A stretch of DNA of 21,449 nt from a virus, in the IMG/VR virus record IMGVR_UViG_3300034073_004691, positions 1-21,449 of that record, one strand, 5' to 3'. Numbering within the stretch: the stretch's first letter is position 1; the number at the start of each line of letters is the position of its first letter. This document shows positions 5,353 through 15,442 of this stretch, piece by piece. The translations under genes and the position numbers were made by a program. Under the pieces are notes generated by a model. The model was not told the origin of the DNA, did not search any database, and worked only from the letters and a program-made list of their open reading frames with translations.

Positions 5353-8300
5353 GTGGCAAAGGGCACCCCAGCACTTGAACTTGAAGCAGTAATTACAGCT
5401 AAACAGCTCAACAAGGCGCTGGATGACCTTCGTAGTGGGGTGGAAGGAACTGCTAGGGAAATCAATAATGCACTAGGCGGTACTGTAAGAAAGACACTTG
5501 TACTGGAAACAAGGGAAGACGGGAATGGCGCGAAAAAACTTGTAGCAGTCGAAAAAGAACGCCTATCAATAACAGATAAAATTATCAAAGCACAACAGAA
5601 GGCGGCAAAGGTTGAGGGTGGTAGTGCCACGAGTCTAAGGCAACAAGTAAATCAAGCCAAGCAGGCGAGGGACGAGCTTGTTCGTTACCAAGGGGCTGCC
5701 GGATCACTATTTGGAACAATCAAGAGAATTAATCCGGAGTGGAGCGCTCAGAATAAAAGGGTTTCCGAGCTCAGTAGACAACTTGCAATTGCAGAAGCTT
5801 CTGGGTTTTGGGAAAAAGCGAAAATTGGCCTCAGGGCTCAAGGCATTGTTAGTTTTAGTAATGGTCTTGTGCAAATTACTCAAGGGCTGCAGGCAGCAAG
5901 CATTGTTGTTGGCCAGTTTACGGCAGGAATTAATAATGTTGTCAATACTGCCGCAGAACTTCAACAATTTGGATTGACTTTCAAAGCCATTGGAGAAGGC
6001 GTATCTGGCGGCCTGTCAGCCCTGCAAAGCGCAAGGGGAATCGCCCTCGGTCTTGGAGTTAATCTAAGCACTGTTGAGGAATCCTTTAGGCAATTATCGC
6101 CAGTTGTGTTAAACGCTGGTGGAACAATCCAGGACGTTTCTGAGATTACCGAAGCGCTTTCTAGTCGATTTGCAGCATTTGGCATTAGTGGAGACAGGGC
6201 AAGGCGCGTTACGAATGGCGTAATCCAGGCATTTGCAAAAGGCAAACTGCAGGCTGAAGAGCTAACGCAGCAAATCTCCGAGGCTGATCCAGCCTTCAAG
6301 ACAGATCTCGCAGGAGCTATTGGTGTAACAACCAAAGAGCTCGAAAGGATGGTCAAGGCCGGTGATATAACATCGGAAAAACTAATCGAAATTATTCCAC
6401 AACTATCTAAGTCATCATTGCTGTTTGGCAAACTCGGCCCAAGCGCCAACTCCGCAGTTGATGCACTTTCCGAGGGTTCTGTAACCATTGATCAAGTTCG
6501 AGCAAACTTGCAGAATTTGAACCAGATTTCGCTCAGGAACTTGGCAAAAGCGGCCGAACCAGTAATCAATGCGTTCTTTAGAATTCAGGCTGTCGTTGCC
6601 GACTTTTTCTCGAGAATTTCCAAGTCAGCTTCTGTTGATACACTGGCCAATCTTTTCGCAAAATTAGCGGAAAGTGCAGCCAGAATCCTAGATGTTTTTT
6701 TGGCAGTGACGGAAGGAGTTCTTGCCGTAATCAATGTTCTGAGCCCATTAATTAATGCAGTTGCCAATATTCCCGGAATATTTGAGCTAGCAGGCCTGGC
6801 CATCTTAAGCAAGTTCATCAAGCCATTGAATGAGCTTGACAGGAACACCGCAAATACCGTACAAAAACAGCAAGGTTTTATTTCAAGGCTAGGCAGATTG
6901 TGGCCACAAGCGGAATCCCCCGTCAAAGGAGCTATTAATGCTGTCAAAGAATTGAACAAGCAATTGCAGAAGCCGATTCAATTTAACATCACAAAAGAGC
7001 TCGAGACAACAGCAAATCAAATTAAGAAGCAAACGCAAAACTCTGCCAACAGCGTTAGCAGTACTGTCTCTACAGCGACTTCTGGAATCAAGAATGTAGT
7101 AACTTCTGCGCAGAAAGGAATTAACGATCTAAACAAGCAAGTACTGACAGCTCAATCACGTAACAAAAATATTGAACTGGCTCCAGTCTTAAAAACAGTT
7201 GTTTCATCAAGTGTGCCAAGGGAATTGAATGGTGCAAGCACTGCCTTTCTTCTTGCAGCAAAATACTTGGATCAGTTTTCTGCAAGCACGTCTGGAGCAA
7301 TTCGAATCACCAGTGACTTTGCAAAAAGGGTCGGGGCTGCCAGTCTTTTAACGGCAAGGCAATTGCAGGGTGTAACGGAAGGAATTTCTTTCCGTCCAAT
7401 TGATCCCAAATTCCTGGAAGACGTCAAAGAACTGTCCAAAACAAATCCCGGAGCCGCAATGGCGCTTCTGCAGGCTTCTATGAGAAAGCTGCAGGAAGAG
7501 TCCAGGAAAACAAGTGACAGCTTCAGGGGTCTTGATGTAGCCACGCAAAACGCTTTTAAGGCAAAGACGATAGAAAGCGCTGATCAATTAAAAGTCATCT
7601 TCAAAGAGATCGCGGCTTCTTCTGGACAGCTAAACAGCGGTCAGGTTAAATCACTGGAGCAAGCTCTGTCAGGCCAGCAACAGTCAATCAGAAATGAGAT
7701 TGCTCAAACCAGAAAAGAAACCAAGGGCTTGGTGGCTGAGCTGGAAAAAACGCCTAAAGACAACCAAGCAAAGGCCTCCATCAGAAGCCAAGGTATTATC
7801 AGGCAAGAATTGTCCAAAACGCAGAAAAAATTGCAAGATTTGTATGCATCCGAAGCAAAAATTCAGCAAGAAAGAATTAGCAGTAGACGCCAAGCCGCCG
7901 GATTCGATCCTTCTGATTTTTCTTCCGAGGCAAGCCTCTATCTTGATACACTAAAGAAAATCAAGTCAGAAGAAAAAATTGCTTCTGACTCAAGGATCCA
8001 GGAATTGCAAAGCAGCACGACAAAGGCAAAGGCTGAGCTGGATAGCCTTGCTAATAAGCAGAAAAAAGTATCTGCAGACTTGCAGGCGTTTAGGCTTCCG
8101 CGAATGGAAGCGGTCACAACGGAATTTGATATTAATAAAGCAGAGGCCCTCAGGGAAGTAATTAAATCAAACAACGAAGAGCTTGGATCAAGACTCAATC
8201 TAATCCGCCAAGATGTAGCCTATTCGACTGATTTGAATAATATCTTGGCAAGAGGTGCATCTCAGTACTCTACCACTGCTCAAAAAGTAAGGGCATTGGC

Positions 8301-11238
8301 GCTTGCTAGTCAATACTTTGGAGTTGTGGCAAATGTAAGCACAGATAGATTGCGCGAACTTGGTAAAGAAATTTCTAATTTGCAAAATAGACGTAAAGCC
8401 TTGCTTGAGCAGCAAGCAGGGAGGGATGTGCTGGATCCAGAAGCCGCTCAAAGGACTGCTTCTGAAATTAAAAATCTCGACGAAAACATTCTTAGGCTTA
8501 CTAGCACTCAGGAGAGCCTTGGGAAGACAGCAAGAGAAGCACAGATTCAGCAGTTGCAATTAGCTGACTCAGCGGATGCGTTTACAAGGAGCGCGTCCAG
8601 TGGTGACAAGAGAGCTAAGTTGCTGAGTGGATCTATCACTGGCCTTGGGGCAGGAATTTCTAAAACCTTTTCTGGACTAAAGAATTTCGCTAAGGGTATT
8701 CTGGAAGAGCTCGGACCATTGCAAATTGCGTTGATTGCTATATCTGTTGCTCAAAGAGCATACAGTGATGCAACGGCTACTAGTCAGATTGAGTTAGATA
8801 AAAATGCGGAGTCTGCAAAAATTTTAACAGAAAGAAATAAAGAGCTAGCAGAAGCTGTTAAGTTGGTTGGCCAAGAGATTTCAGGAACCGATGTTGCTCC
8901 ACCTCTTAGATTGCAGGAGTTATCCGGAGCGGAAGTTGCCTGGAGGGGACTTGGGAATGCAGTCGCCGACTCATGGGCACAAATCACAGGTGCATCCAAG
9001 ACTGGAGGTGCGCAAACAAGCCAGTCGATCAGACAACTTATTAGCGATATTGAAGAGGCAAAAGCCAGTGGGCGAGGATTTAAGTCGCCATTTCAGCTTA
9101 TATTTGAGCAGGGTTTTGGTTCTGCGGATCTTAAAAGAAATCAAGAATTGCAAAGTAGCCTAGAATCGGCGAGAATTCAGATCATTGAGTTTGCCAGGGC
9201 TGGAACAGCCGCAGCGCGTGGTATTGCTTCCGATTCCGGGGTGATAGATGATCAGATAACAACACTGCGTGAATTTGCAAAAATTTCCAACGTTTCTGCA
9301 GAGGGTCAGAGCAGATTCTCGAGTGAATTCGCCAAGACCTCGTCTAGCATTGGAGAGCAAGAGAAGCGACTTCAGACACTAACAAATCAATTAGAGCAAT
9401 TCGAAGCTCTGGCAGCGACTGGTGTACTTGGACCTGAATTTGAAAACAGACTAAAAAGCCTTCGATCCGAGGTGTCGAGAACCGAAATAAAGCTTAATCA
9501 GTCCAGAGAGGCGATGCTTCGACTAGGACTGGATACAGGGGAGCTTGGCAGGCAATTTGCAAATGCTACGTCTTCTGTCGACGGAATGAACGAAGCGCTC
9601 AAGGGTCTTCAACAGGGATTAAATGCGGCGGCAGTTGGGTCAAGAGAGTTCGAAACCTTTGCCGGTCGTGTGGCGGCCCTGGCCGGGCAGATTGAGTACG
9701 CCCAAAAATTGTCAAAAGATCCAATCTTTTTACAGACTGCTCTTCCAGCAGCCTACTCAAACAGGCTCGCCGAAGTCACTAGACTTGAGGAAGAAAGGGC
9801 AAGACTTTTGAGCGATCCTCAAAGATCGGCGAAAGCCGAGGCAGCAAATCTGGAACAACTTGCGAAAGTAAGAGGAGAACTAGAGTCAATTCGCAAAGAG
9901 CAAATTGAGAATACGATTAGATTGAAAGTTGATAAAGTTGCTTTCGAAGGAGAATTGCTAAAAATTAAAAGTGAAATATCGCAAAGCGCTATACTACTTC
10001 GCACTTCAATCGATCAACCGCGCTTGAGGGAAGTACTTTCTCAATTCGAGACAATTAGATCCAGGATTAATCAGCTCAACAATGAAAGGGAGCAAGTAGC
10101 GATAAAATTGCAGAATCCAAATATCGCTCCATCAGAAAGATTGGGATTGCAGCAAGAGGACGTTAGGATCTCTGAGCAGATCAGAGCAACAATTGCTGCC
10201 GGGGCTGCGTCTCTTAGGGACAGTGCCATGACACTTCGAAAGGCAGCGCAAGATGCTGCCACGCGACTCCAAGAGGCAAAGCAGTCATTGTTGAATTTGA
10301 AGCTTTCAAATCTAGATTTTTTGCCACCTGAGCAAAGAATAGCTGCAATCAACGAGCTAAATAATAAAGTACAGCAAATAGCAGAAAGTCGAGGACTGAA
10401 AGTTGTATTCCAGGGAACTGACGAAGAGATTTTGGCGGCAAAACAACGCTTTGTAGATTTTTATACTCAATTAGAGGCCGGCGAAAAACAGATTGCAGAA
10501 CTTAAAAAAGAAATCAATGATATCAACAATGCGATACAGGCAATTCAAGAAAGTGGAGTTCCGGAAACCTTTGGGGCGATAGCCGGAAACGCATACGAGA
10601 CAGCAGTATCGATGAAAGATGCTGCAATAAATCTTGACGCCGCTGGCATTTCAGCCAACAAATTTTACGATGCTTTAGACAATGGTCTTGATACGGTAAA
10701 TAAATTAAGTGATGCGATTGCACAGCTAGATGGTCTAACGGCCAATGTGACAATCACATCCTCTTCTGCGCCTGCGGCTCGCTGGTCGGGTGGACCGGTC
10801 AGCGCCGGATCGACATACACGGTTAACGAGCTTGGCAAAGAAGGGTTTTTATCGGCTTCTGGAAGGATCAGTGAGATCTCCAGGCCAAGAAATTCAACAT
10901 GGCGAGCCCCTTCGTCTGGCACTGTAATTCCTGCAAATATTTGGTCGCAGATTGATTTGCCTTCTAGCCGTGTCCAGGCTTCCTCTAGTCCCGCTGGGCT
11001 TTATGCGATCAAGGATCCGATCCAAAGACTTGCAAGATTGATTCGGGGCTCTAATCAACAGAGCAATACTTCGAGTGGAATTACGGAATTGGCTGCGGTT
11101 CAAGCCAATCAGGCACTACAGATCGGAAAACTAGGCCGCGCAGTAGACGACCTGGCTTCCAAGGACTGGAACGTCAATGTTCGAGTCAGGAATACAGGTA
11201 GCGCCGCGTACCTGGAAGCACTGAACCATAGACTGTAA
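5353..11238 (+). CDS. tail tape measure protein
   Basis: 1961 aa from a GTG at 5353. By the usual ruler relation (about 0.15 nm per residue) the tail would be near 290 nm. Residues about 205-350 carry the conserved tape-measure N-terminal domain: KGKLQAEELTQQISEADPAF, then AIGVTTKELERMVKAGDIT. Hydrophobic segments at about 443-490 (VFLAVTEGVLAVINVL) and 1120-1136 (LQIALIAISVAQ) may insert in the host membrane at injection. Long charged coiled-coil stretches fill the rest. The C-terminus (from about 1810, GGPVSAGSTYTVNELGKEGF) is the typical G-G-P-V / E-G-F closing motif. I see no lysozyme or peptidase domain. TAATG overlap links it to the next gene. Confidence 0.93.
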   Translation: MAKGTPALELEAVITAKQLNKALDDLRSGVEGTAREINNALGGTVRKTLVLETREDGNGAKKLVAVEKERLSITDKIIKAQQKAAKVEGGSATSLRQQVNQAKQARDELVRYQGAAGSLFGTIKRINPEWSAQNKRVSELSRQLAIAEASGFWEKAKIGLRAQGIVSFSNGLVQITQGLQAASIVVGQFTAGINNVVNTAAELQQFGLTFKAIGEGVSGGLSALQSARGIALGLGVNLSTVEESFRQLSPVVLNAGGTIQDVSEITEALSSRFAAFGISGDRARRVTNGVIQAFAKGKLQAEELTQQISEADPAFKTDLAGAIGVTTKELERMVKAGDITSEKLIEIIPQLSKSSLLFGKLGPSANSAVDALSEGSVTIDQVRANLQNLNQISLRNLAKAAEPVINAFFRIQAVVADFFSRISKSASVDTLANLFAKLAESAARILDVFLAVTEGVLAVINVLSPLINAVANIPGIFELAGLAILSKFIKPLNELDRNTANTVQKQQGFISRLGRLWPQAESPVKGAINAVKELNKQLQKPIQFNITKELETTANQIKKQTQNSANSVSSTVSTATSGIKNVVTSAQKGINDLNKQVLTAQSRNKNIELAPVLKTVVSSSVPRELNGASTAFLLAAKYLDQFSASTSGAIRITSDFAKRVGAASLLTARQLQGVTEGISFRPIDPKFLEDVKELSKTNPGAAMALLQASMRKLQEESRKTSDSFRGLDVATQNAFKAKTIESADQLKVIFKEIAASSGQLNSGQVKSLEQALSGQQQSIRNEIAQTRKETKGLVAELEKTPKDNQAKASIRSQGIIRQELSKTQKKLQDLYASEAKIQQERISSRRQAAGFDPSDFSSEASLYLDTLKKIKSEEKIASDSRIQELQSSTTKAKAELDSLANKQKKVSADLQAFRLPRMEAVTTEFDINKAEALREVIKSNNEELGSRLNLIRQDVAYSTDLNNILARGASQYSTTAQKVRALALASQYFGVVANVSTDRLRELGKEISNLQNRRKALLEQQAGRDVLDPEAAQRTASEIKNLDENILRLTSTQESLGKTAREAQIQQLQLADSADAFTRSASSGDKRAKLLSGSITGLGAGISKTFSGLKNFAKGILEELGPLQIALIAISVAQRAYSDATATSQIELDKNAESAKILTERNKELAEAVKLVGQEISGTDVAPPLRLQELSGAEVAWRGLGNAVADSWAQITGASKTGGAQTSQSIRQLISDIEEAKASGRGFKSPFQLIFEQGFGSADLKRNQELQSSLESARIQIIEFARAGTAAARGIASDSGVIDDQITTLREFAKISNVSAEGQSRFSSEFAKTSSSIGEQEKRLQTLTNQLEQFEALAATGVLGPEFENRLKSLRSEVSRTEIKLNQSREAMLRLGLDTGELGRQFANATSSVDGMNEALKGLQQGLNAAAVGSREFETFAGRVAALAGQIEYAQKLSKDPIFLQTALPAAYSNRLAEVTRLEEERARLLSDPQRSAKAEAANLEQLAKVRGELESIRKEQIENTIRLKVDKVAFEGELLKIKSEISQSAILLRTSIDQPRLREVLSQFETIRSRINQLNNEREQVAIKLQNPNIAPSERLGLQQEDVRISEQIRATIAAGAASLRDSAMTLRKAAQDAATRLQEAKQSLLNLKLSNLDFLPPEQRIAAINELNNKVQQIAESRGLKVVFQGTDEEILAAKQRFVDFYTQLEAGEKQIAELKKEINDINNAIQAIQESGVPETFGAIAGNAYETAVSMKDAAINLDAAGISANKFYDALDNGLDTVNKLSDAIAQLDGLTANVTITSSSAPAARWSGGPVSAGSTYTVNELGKEGFLSASGRISEISRPRNSTWRAPSSGTVIPANIWSQIDLPSSRVQASSSPAGLYAIKDPIQRLARLIRGSNQQSNTSSGITELAAVQANQALQIGKLGRAVDDLASKDWNVNVRVRNTGSAAYLEALNHRL

Positions 11239-11984
11239 TGGCAATTTCTATTGGTGCTGCTAGCTTCCCAACCCTGACGGCGCAACCGTTTGGGTATGAC
11301 GAGACAGACACACGAAGCGGCTTAACTGCTCGTCGATGGGCCATCCAGGGGTTACTAACGCCATCAGAGTGGCTTGCGTTGCTTGGTGTTTACGACACTT
11401 GGCGTGATCTGAAGATTCAGGAGGACGACACCGCCGTAAGTGGCGTTGTTGGCGCTACTGTTTCGTTTTCTGGTACTGGTGCTGGTGGTGCGACCTGGAC
11501 AAGTATTGCCTGCTGGTTTAGTGCAGCGCCCAGTGCAGAGCAAGTGGGCGCATATCTTTCTGTCAGCGTCGAACTGGTTGATGCGAACGAAGCGCTAGAG
11601 GTCGTACTTTATCAACAGCAACGAGAAGCCGAGTCCGAGGATCTACCTGACTTTGGTACAATCACACTAGGAACGACCACCCTGACTCTGACGAAGCCGG
11701 TTGATTCCTATGGTGAAGGCCCAGCGCTTGAACTAACGCCAACCGGCAATCACTATATCACCGGCCCGCTTGTTGTTTACAGAATCAAGGACGTTGAAGG
11801 GACCACGAACCTGACGGGTTGGAATAACATTAGGTCCTGGTATGAGAGCCAAATCGTGGCAGTGCCGGCGACAAGCAGCTATTTCCCCATTTCGGTACCA
11901 TCAGCGACGGCGGAAAAAAGAGTGGTTAATGGCGTCAAGACAACTGTTTATACCGTGTCGATCCAGTTGGGGCAGGTGCTGTAA
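11238..11984 (+). CDS. distal tail (Dit-like) minor tail protein
   Basis: 248 aa starting in a TAATG overlap with the tape measure stop. Beta-rich with two apparent halves: a first domain (FPTLTAQPFGYDETDTRSGL, TPSEWLALLGVYDTWRDL) and a second from about residue 140 (GTITLGTTTLTLTKPVDSYG). The repeat of L/I-T-x-T strands and position between tape measure and hub match distal tail proteins, which form the ring joining the tube to the hub. The next gene starts directly after the TAA, so tape measure, this gene and the hub form one translation-linked operon. Family is inferred from synteny and size. Confidence 0.6.
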   Translation: MAISIGAASFPTLTAQPFGYDETDTRSGLTARRWAIQGLLTPSEWLALLGVYDTWRDLKIQEDDTAVSGVVGATVSFSGTGAGGATWTSIACWFSAAPSAEQVGAYLSVSVELVDANEALEVVLYQQQREAESEDLPDFGTITLGTTTLTLTKPVDSYGEGPALELTPTGNHYITGPLVVYRIKDVEGTTNLTGWNNIRSWYESQIVAVPATSSYFPISVPSATAEKRVVNGVKTTVYTVSIQLGQVL

Positions 11985-14945
11985 ATGGTAATTGACCTCA
12001 GGGCTGATGTAACATGTAATCTTGGTACGCTGATTAGCGCAACTATCAGTGATGATTACATTCAAGGCAATGGCTTGGTAAAGGTTACTGGCTCATGCGA
12101 GATCAGTGGAATCATCACGCCAAATATTGGTGATGTCGTAACTTTTTCTTATGTAAAAAACGGAGTCACCAGGTCAATCCCAAGGAAGCTGCGCGTACTT
12201 AGTAGTTTTGCAGATCCGTTTCGCCGGATTACCAGCGTAGAGCTGGGATGCAAATTAGCATACCTGCAGGACCTGCAAGAGCCGATTGACTGGGAAGCCC
12301 TGAACGATCCCGCTAACAGCGGATACGATTCAGCAGACACGGATATCGTTACTGTTCCGATTCACGCTAGCTCCATCATGGACAAATGCCTGACGGAGCT
12401 GGGAATTACAGCATCAACCAATCCCCTGACGAATAAATTTAGCATCCCCGAATTTGACTTTAGCAGTGGATACGTTGAAATACTGGGTAATTTACTTGTC
12501 TCAGAAAGCTACTGTGGTTATTTGGATACCAGCGAGGTTCTGCAGATCTTTTCACTGGATCAAGAAGGTGGTTCCGGCCCTGTCCTGACAAGCGCGAATA
12601 TAGTTGACATTGGCCCTGTCGGAGTCGGATCCCTGCCGGGAGAAAGTGTTATCGTTAATTATAGTACTTTAAAATATAAAAGCGATACCGCAGACACGGA
12701 CGCTCAATCACCATGGGAATACGAGCAATCTCTTGCAACATTTGAAATCCCCATCAGCTATACAACTCAGGCGGGCAACCAATCAGTCGTGACATACAAC
12801 GGCTTCAATGCTACATACACGACAACAGGATACATAGAAGTGACAGACTTGAGCGGCGAGAAAAAAAGAGTCGTATCTAACAGGCTAACCACGCAATTCG
12901 AGAGTTCAGCCTCGGTCCTCGGGGGACTGGCGACAGAGTATCTATCAAATGGAATTGAATTCAACAACGCTCCAGTCACGAAAACAATATACGAGTCTTT
13001 CGTTTACGATGAAAACGGAAATGAATCATTTCACTCGAAATCGTCGAGAGGGTCTGCTGCCTACATTCTTGGCGGACTTGGGATTACCTTTGTATATGAT
13101 TCAAGTGACTATGTAAGCATAAATTATGGTTCAATTTATCCGCTTGAAGAAGAGCTTGTTTATACTTACACTGCCGGAGATTTTGAGCAGGTTACTACAT
13201 ATGTTTACGGCCCTTGGTCTGAAACCATTTCCGGACAGCAGACGATCGCGGCATCCAGGGAATCGATTACAAATAGCGCTGAAGCTGTTTCTTATATTGA
13301 GTCGGTAACACCGCGAAGTGGTGGATACGCAAATGCAGGACTTCATCTAATCAATCACAATCAAGTCACCAGGATAAAGAGTGGCGGCCAAGGGGCGCCA
13401 ACCCAGGCCGAAATCATCAATCAGACCCAGGGCAATCGCCTCGAAAGCGCTTCCGAGATAGAGCTTGCGCTTGGAAGTACTACGGCTCAGAGAAGGGTTG
13501 AGTTCTCAATGCCATACGCTCCAGACGATTTCTTTACCAAAAACTTGGGGCCACCAGTGAGTTATTCCGTTGTGCACAGCGACGCGCCTGAAAAAGCAAA
13601 TCGCTACGGAAGAACTCAGAATAGATTGCTGGCCGGTAGCCGCAATGGTATCAACTTGCAGGTTGCACCGGAAAGTCTTCCAGACAACCCGTTTGCACCA
13701 GTCATCGTGCAAGCAAGCGGTCTTTCGGCTCTATACCGGATAAACGGTACCAACTGGACCATCGATACCAGCGGCATTGTAGCAAGCACTGATGCTTTGT
13801 TCTGGGGCGCTGTGGGCGGTACCGGTACATTTTGGTTTCCGGTAGCTCCAGGTATCACGACCCTACCCAGCACTCCTCCTGTCGTTGATGGTCAAATGAC
13901 CGTCTCTTCGGTTGTACCGATTTGGAATGAAACACTGATTGCTGATGCCAGGATTAGAACTGGACTGACGGTCCAAGGTTTTGGATATCCACTAGAAGTA
14001 TTGGCTGAAGTTGATCCTATTGGCGTGAAAACTCGTATACGAGCTCTATATGCACTAAGGATTCCAAAGATCGATTTTGCGTTTTACTCTCATGCACCAA
14101 CTGTAGCAAGCGGAGTTTCCATTAATCCACCGACTAAGAATATTCAATTCAGCCTAGGTCAGCCTGAGATCTCGGTAAGCGTTCAAATTGAAATTCCATT
14201 AACAAATATCAACCATACAATGCTTCAGGCTTTGTATGTTGGCCAGTTTAATAATGACACCTTTGTCGCTATAGAAAATACGGTCAATGTTTCACTGAGC
14301 TCAAGTCTGCCCGTGATCAATACCGGGACATCACTAGATATTCCGGCCAAAAATTATAATCTGAACAAGTTCATTCCCAGGGTGCCTGGATGGGGACCTG
14401 ATATAATCGCGACTACCGGCACTTCTGGTACTCAGGCGTCTGGTCCGTTCAACGCTTATTATAGGCGATATATTATTGTTGCAACATATACTAGCGCTGA
14501 AATGAGCACTGCGTGTGGCGGTGCATTGTCTGCGACAATCAGAGGCATGAGGATTTATGTCTCCAATGCTCCGTCAGCGTCTTATCAGCCTTTCCCTGGC
14601 TATTCGATCGGAGCCAAGAATACTACTGAACCAGAAACTCAGTCAAACTCCGGCTCAACCGGAGGCACTTTTACCCTTGTTAAGGGACCGTCGAACGAAT
14701 CTTTTACAGCATTGACGACAAAAGAATTTATATTTGATACTCCAATTGAATGGACTGGATCTAATTTTGTATTCTCTTGGGCCTGGTGCCAAATCCCAAC
14801 TGGCTATACCGATGCTGGAAGTTGTCCAGTTGGAAGCGGTAGTAGGTACTCGGCCTTTGTTGACAATGCAGGATGCTATTCGATTAGCAGCGTTACATCG
14901 TCTACGCAATCAGGTCGTCCAGTTCTGCAATTGCTTTACACTTAG
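11985..14945 (+). CDS. tail hub / tip protein (Tal-like) with C-terminal beta-sandwich
   Basis: 986 aa, ATG directly following the previous stop. The N-terminal part (1-240) has hub-like beta domains (GLVKVTGSCEISGIITPN, IGDVVTFSYVKNG, RRITSVELGCKLAYLQD). The middle includes EFSMPYAPDDFF and a loop-rich PESLPDNPFAPVIVQ segment common in phage hub proteins. From about residue 830 a separate module appears: YYRRYIIVATYTSAEM, IRGMRIYVSNAP, KEFIFDTPIEWTGSNFVFSW and RPVLQLLY at the end, a layout resembling beta-sandwich domains in secreted adhesins. The hub closes the tube and opens at DNA ejection; the C-terminal module would be the receptor-facing part. No enzymatic motif is seen. Confidence 0.7.
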   Translation: MVIDLRADVTCNLGTLISATISDDYIQGNGLVKVTGSCEISGIITPNIGDVVTFSYVKNGVTRSIPRKLRVLSSFADPFRRITSVELGCKLAYLQDLQEPIDWEALNDPANSGYDSADTDIVTVPIHASSIMDKCLTELGITASTNPLTNKFSIPEFDFSSGYVEILGNLLVSESYCGYLDTSEVLQIFSLDQEGGSGPVLTSANIVDIGPVGVGSLPGESVIVNYSTLKYKSDTADTDAQSPWEYEQSLATFEIPISYTTQAGNQSVVTYNGFNATYTTTGYIEVTDLSGEKKRVVSNRLTTQFESSASVLGGLATEYLSNGIEFNNAPVTKTIYESFVYDENGNESFHSKSSRGSAAYILGGLGITFVYDSSDYVSINYGSIYPLEEELVYTYTAGDFEQVTTYVYGPWSETISGQQTIAASRESITNSAEAVSYIESVTPRSGGYANAGLHLINHNQVTRIKSGGQGAPTQAEIINQTQGNRLESASEIELALGSTTAQRRVEFSMPYAPDDFFTKNLGPPVSYSVVHSDAPEKANRYGRTQNRLLAGSRNGINLQVAPESLPDNPFAPVIVQASGLSALYRINGTNWTIDTSGIVASTDALFWGAVGGTGTFWFPVAPGITTLPSTPPVVDGQMTVSSVVPIWNETLIADARIRTGLTVQGFGYPLEVLAEVDPIGVKTRIRALYALRIPKIDFAFYSHAPTVASGVSINPPTKNIQFSLGQPEISVSVQIEIPLTNINHTMLQALYVGQFNNDTFVAIENTVNVSLSSSLPVINTGTSLDIPAKNYNLNKFIPRVPGWGPDIIATTGTSGTQASGPFNAYYRRYIIVATYTSAEMSTACGGALSATIRGMRIYVSNAPSASYQPFPGYSIGAKNTTEPETQSNSGSTGGTFTLVKGPSNESFTALTTKEFIFDTPIEWTGSNFVFSWAWCQIPTGYTDAGSCPVGSGSRYSAFVDNAGCYSISSVTSSTQSGRPVLQLLYT

Positions 14946-14978
14946 CATAATTTGTTCGGTAATTTTGATCGCGCTGTT

Positions 14979-14987
14979 GGCAAACTA
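14979..14987 (+). promoter_or_regulatory. GGCAAACTA -10-like element
   Basis: TTGGCAAACTAGG: hexamer CAAACT 14981-14986, 23 bases before the GTG at 15010. Identical over nine bases to the site at 3854-3862. A second family-like site (AGCATAATT) follows the hub stop. Confidence 0.45.
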
Positions 14988-15009
14988 GGTGCAAAAGAGC
15001 GCATGATCC

Positions 15010-15441
15010 GTGGCGATTACCGTTTCCCTGTTTAATCATACCGCCAAAAGATTTGCTGAAGGCTCTAATGTAGTCGGGGACAGCTATAAGCTAGCTCTTT
15101 ATACCGCAGCCACCTTTGACGCTACTGCCACAACACTGGCTGGAATCACTAAGACAGAGACCACTAGTGGTGCAGGGTACACCGCAGGTGGTCTTGCGCT
15201 AACCAACGTCAGCATCACAACTGTTGGCACCAATGGGGCCAAGTTTGATGCGGATGATGTTGCATGGAACGCCAGCGGTGGATCAATCACCGCTAGCTAC
15301 GCTATTTTGTATAACGACACGGATACTGATGATCCGCCAATTGCATTTATTGACTTTGGCGGCTCTCAGTCTGCCGGCAGTGGCACGCAATTTTTGATTT
15401 TGTGGAATACTTCTGGCATCTTCACTTGGACTGTTGCCTGA
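15010..15441 (+). CDS. small virion appendage protein, copy 1
   Basis: 143 aa from a GTG. Pattern: MAITVSLFNHTAKRFAEG, KLALYTAATFDA, GAGYTAGGLALTNVSI, DDVAWNASGGSITASYAILY, then a GSGTQFLILW strand. This type of small beta-sandwich (x-L-Y/M-L..., GYTxGG, W-x-A-S-G-G, A-x-L-Y) is frequent in tail regions of marine and freshwater phages and often encoded next to fibre genes; exact role unknown, probably a tail-tip or fibre-attached subunit. It ends in TGA two bases before the ATG of the next gene, which has a related layout. Confidence 0.55.
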   Translation: MAITVSLFNHTAKRFAEGSNVVGDSYKLALYTAATFDATATTLAGITKTETTSGAGYTAGGLALTNVSITTVGTNGAKFDADDVAWNASGGSITASYAILYNDTDTDDPPIAFIDFGGSQSAGSGTQFLILWNTSGIFTWTVA

Positions 15442-15442
15442 T

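Noticed and set aside
5961-6488. 175-aa minus-strand ORF inside the tape measure gene
   Set aside because: S/A/L/P-rich antisense shadow with no start signal.
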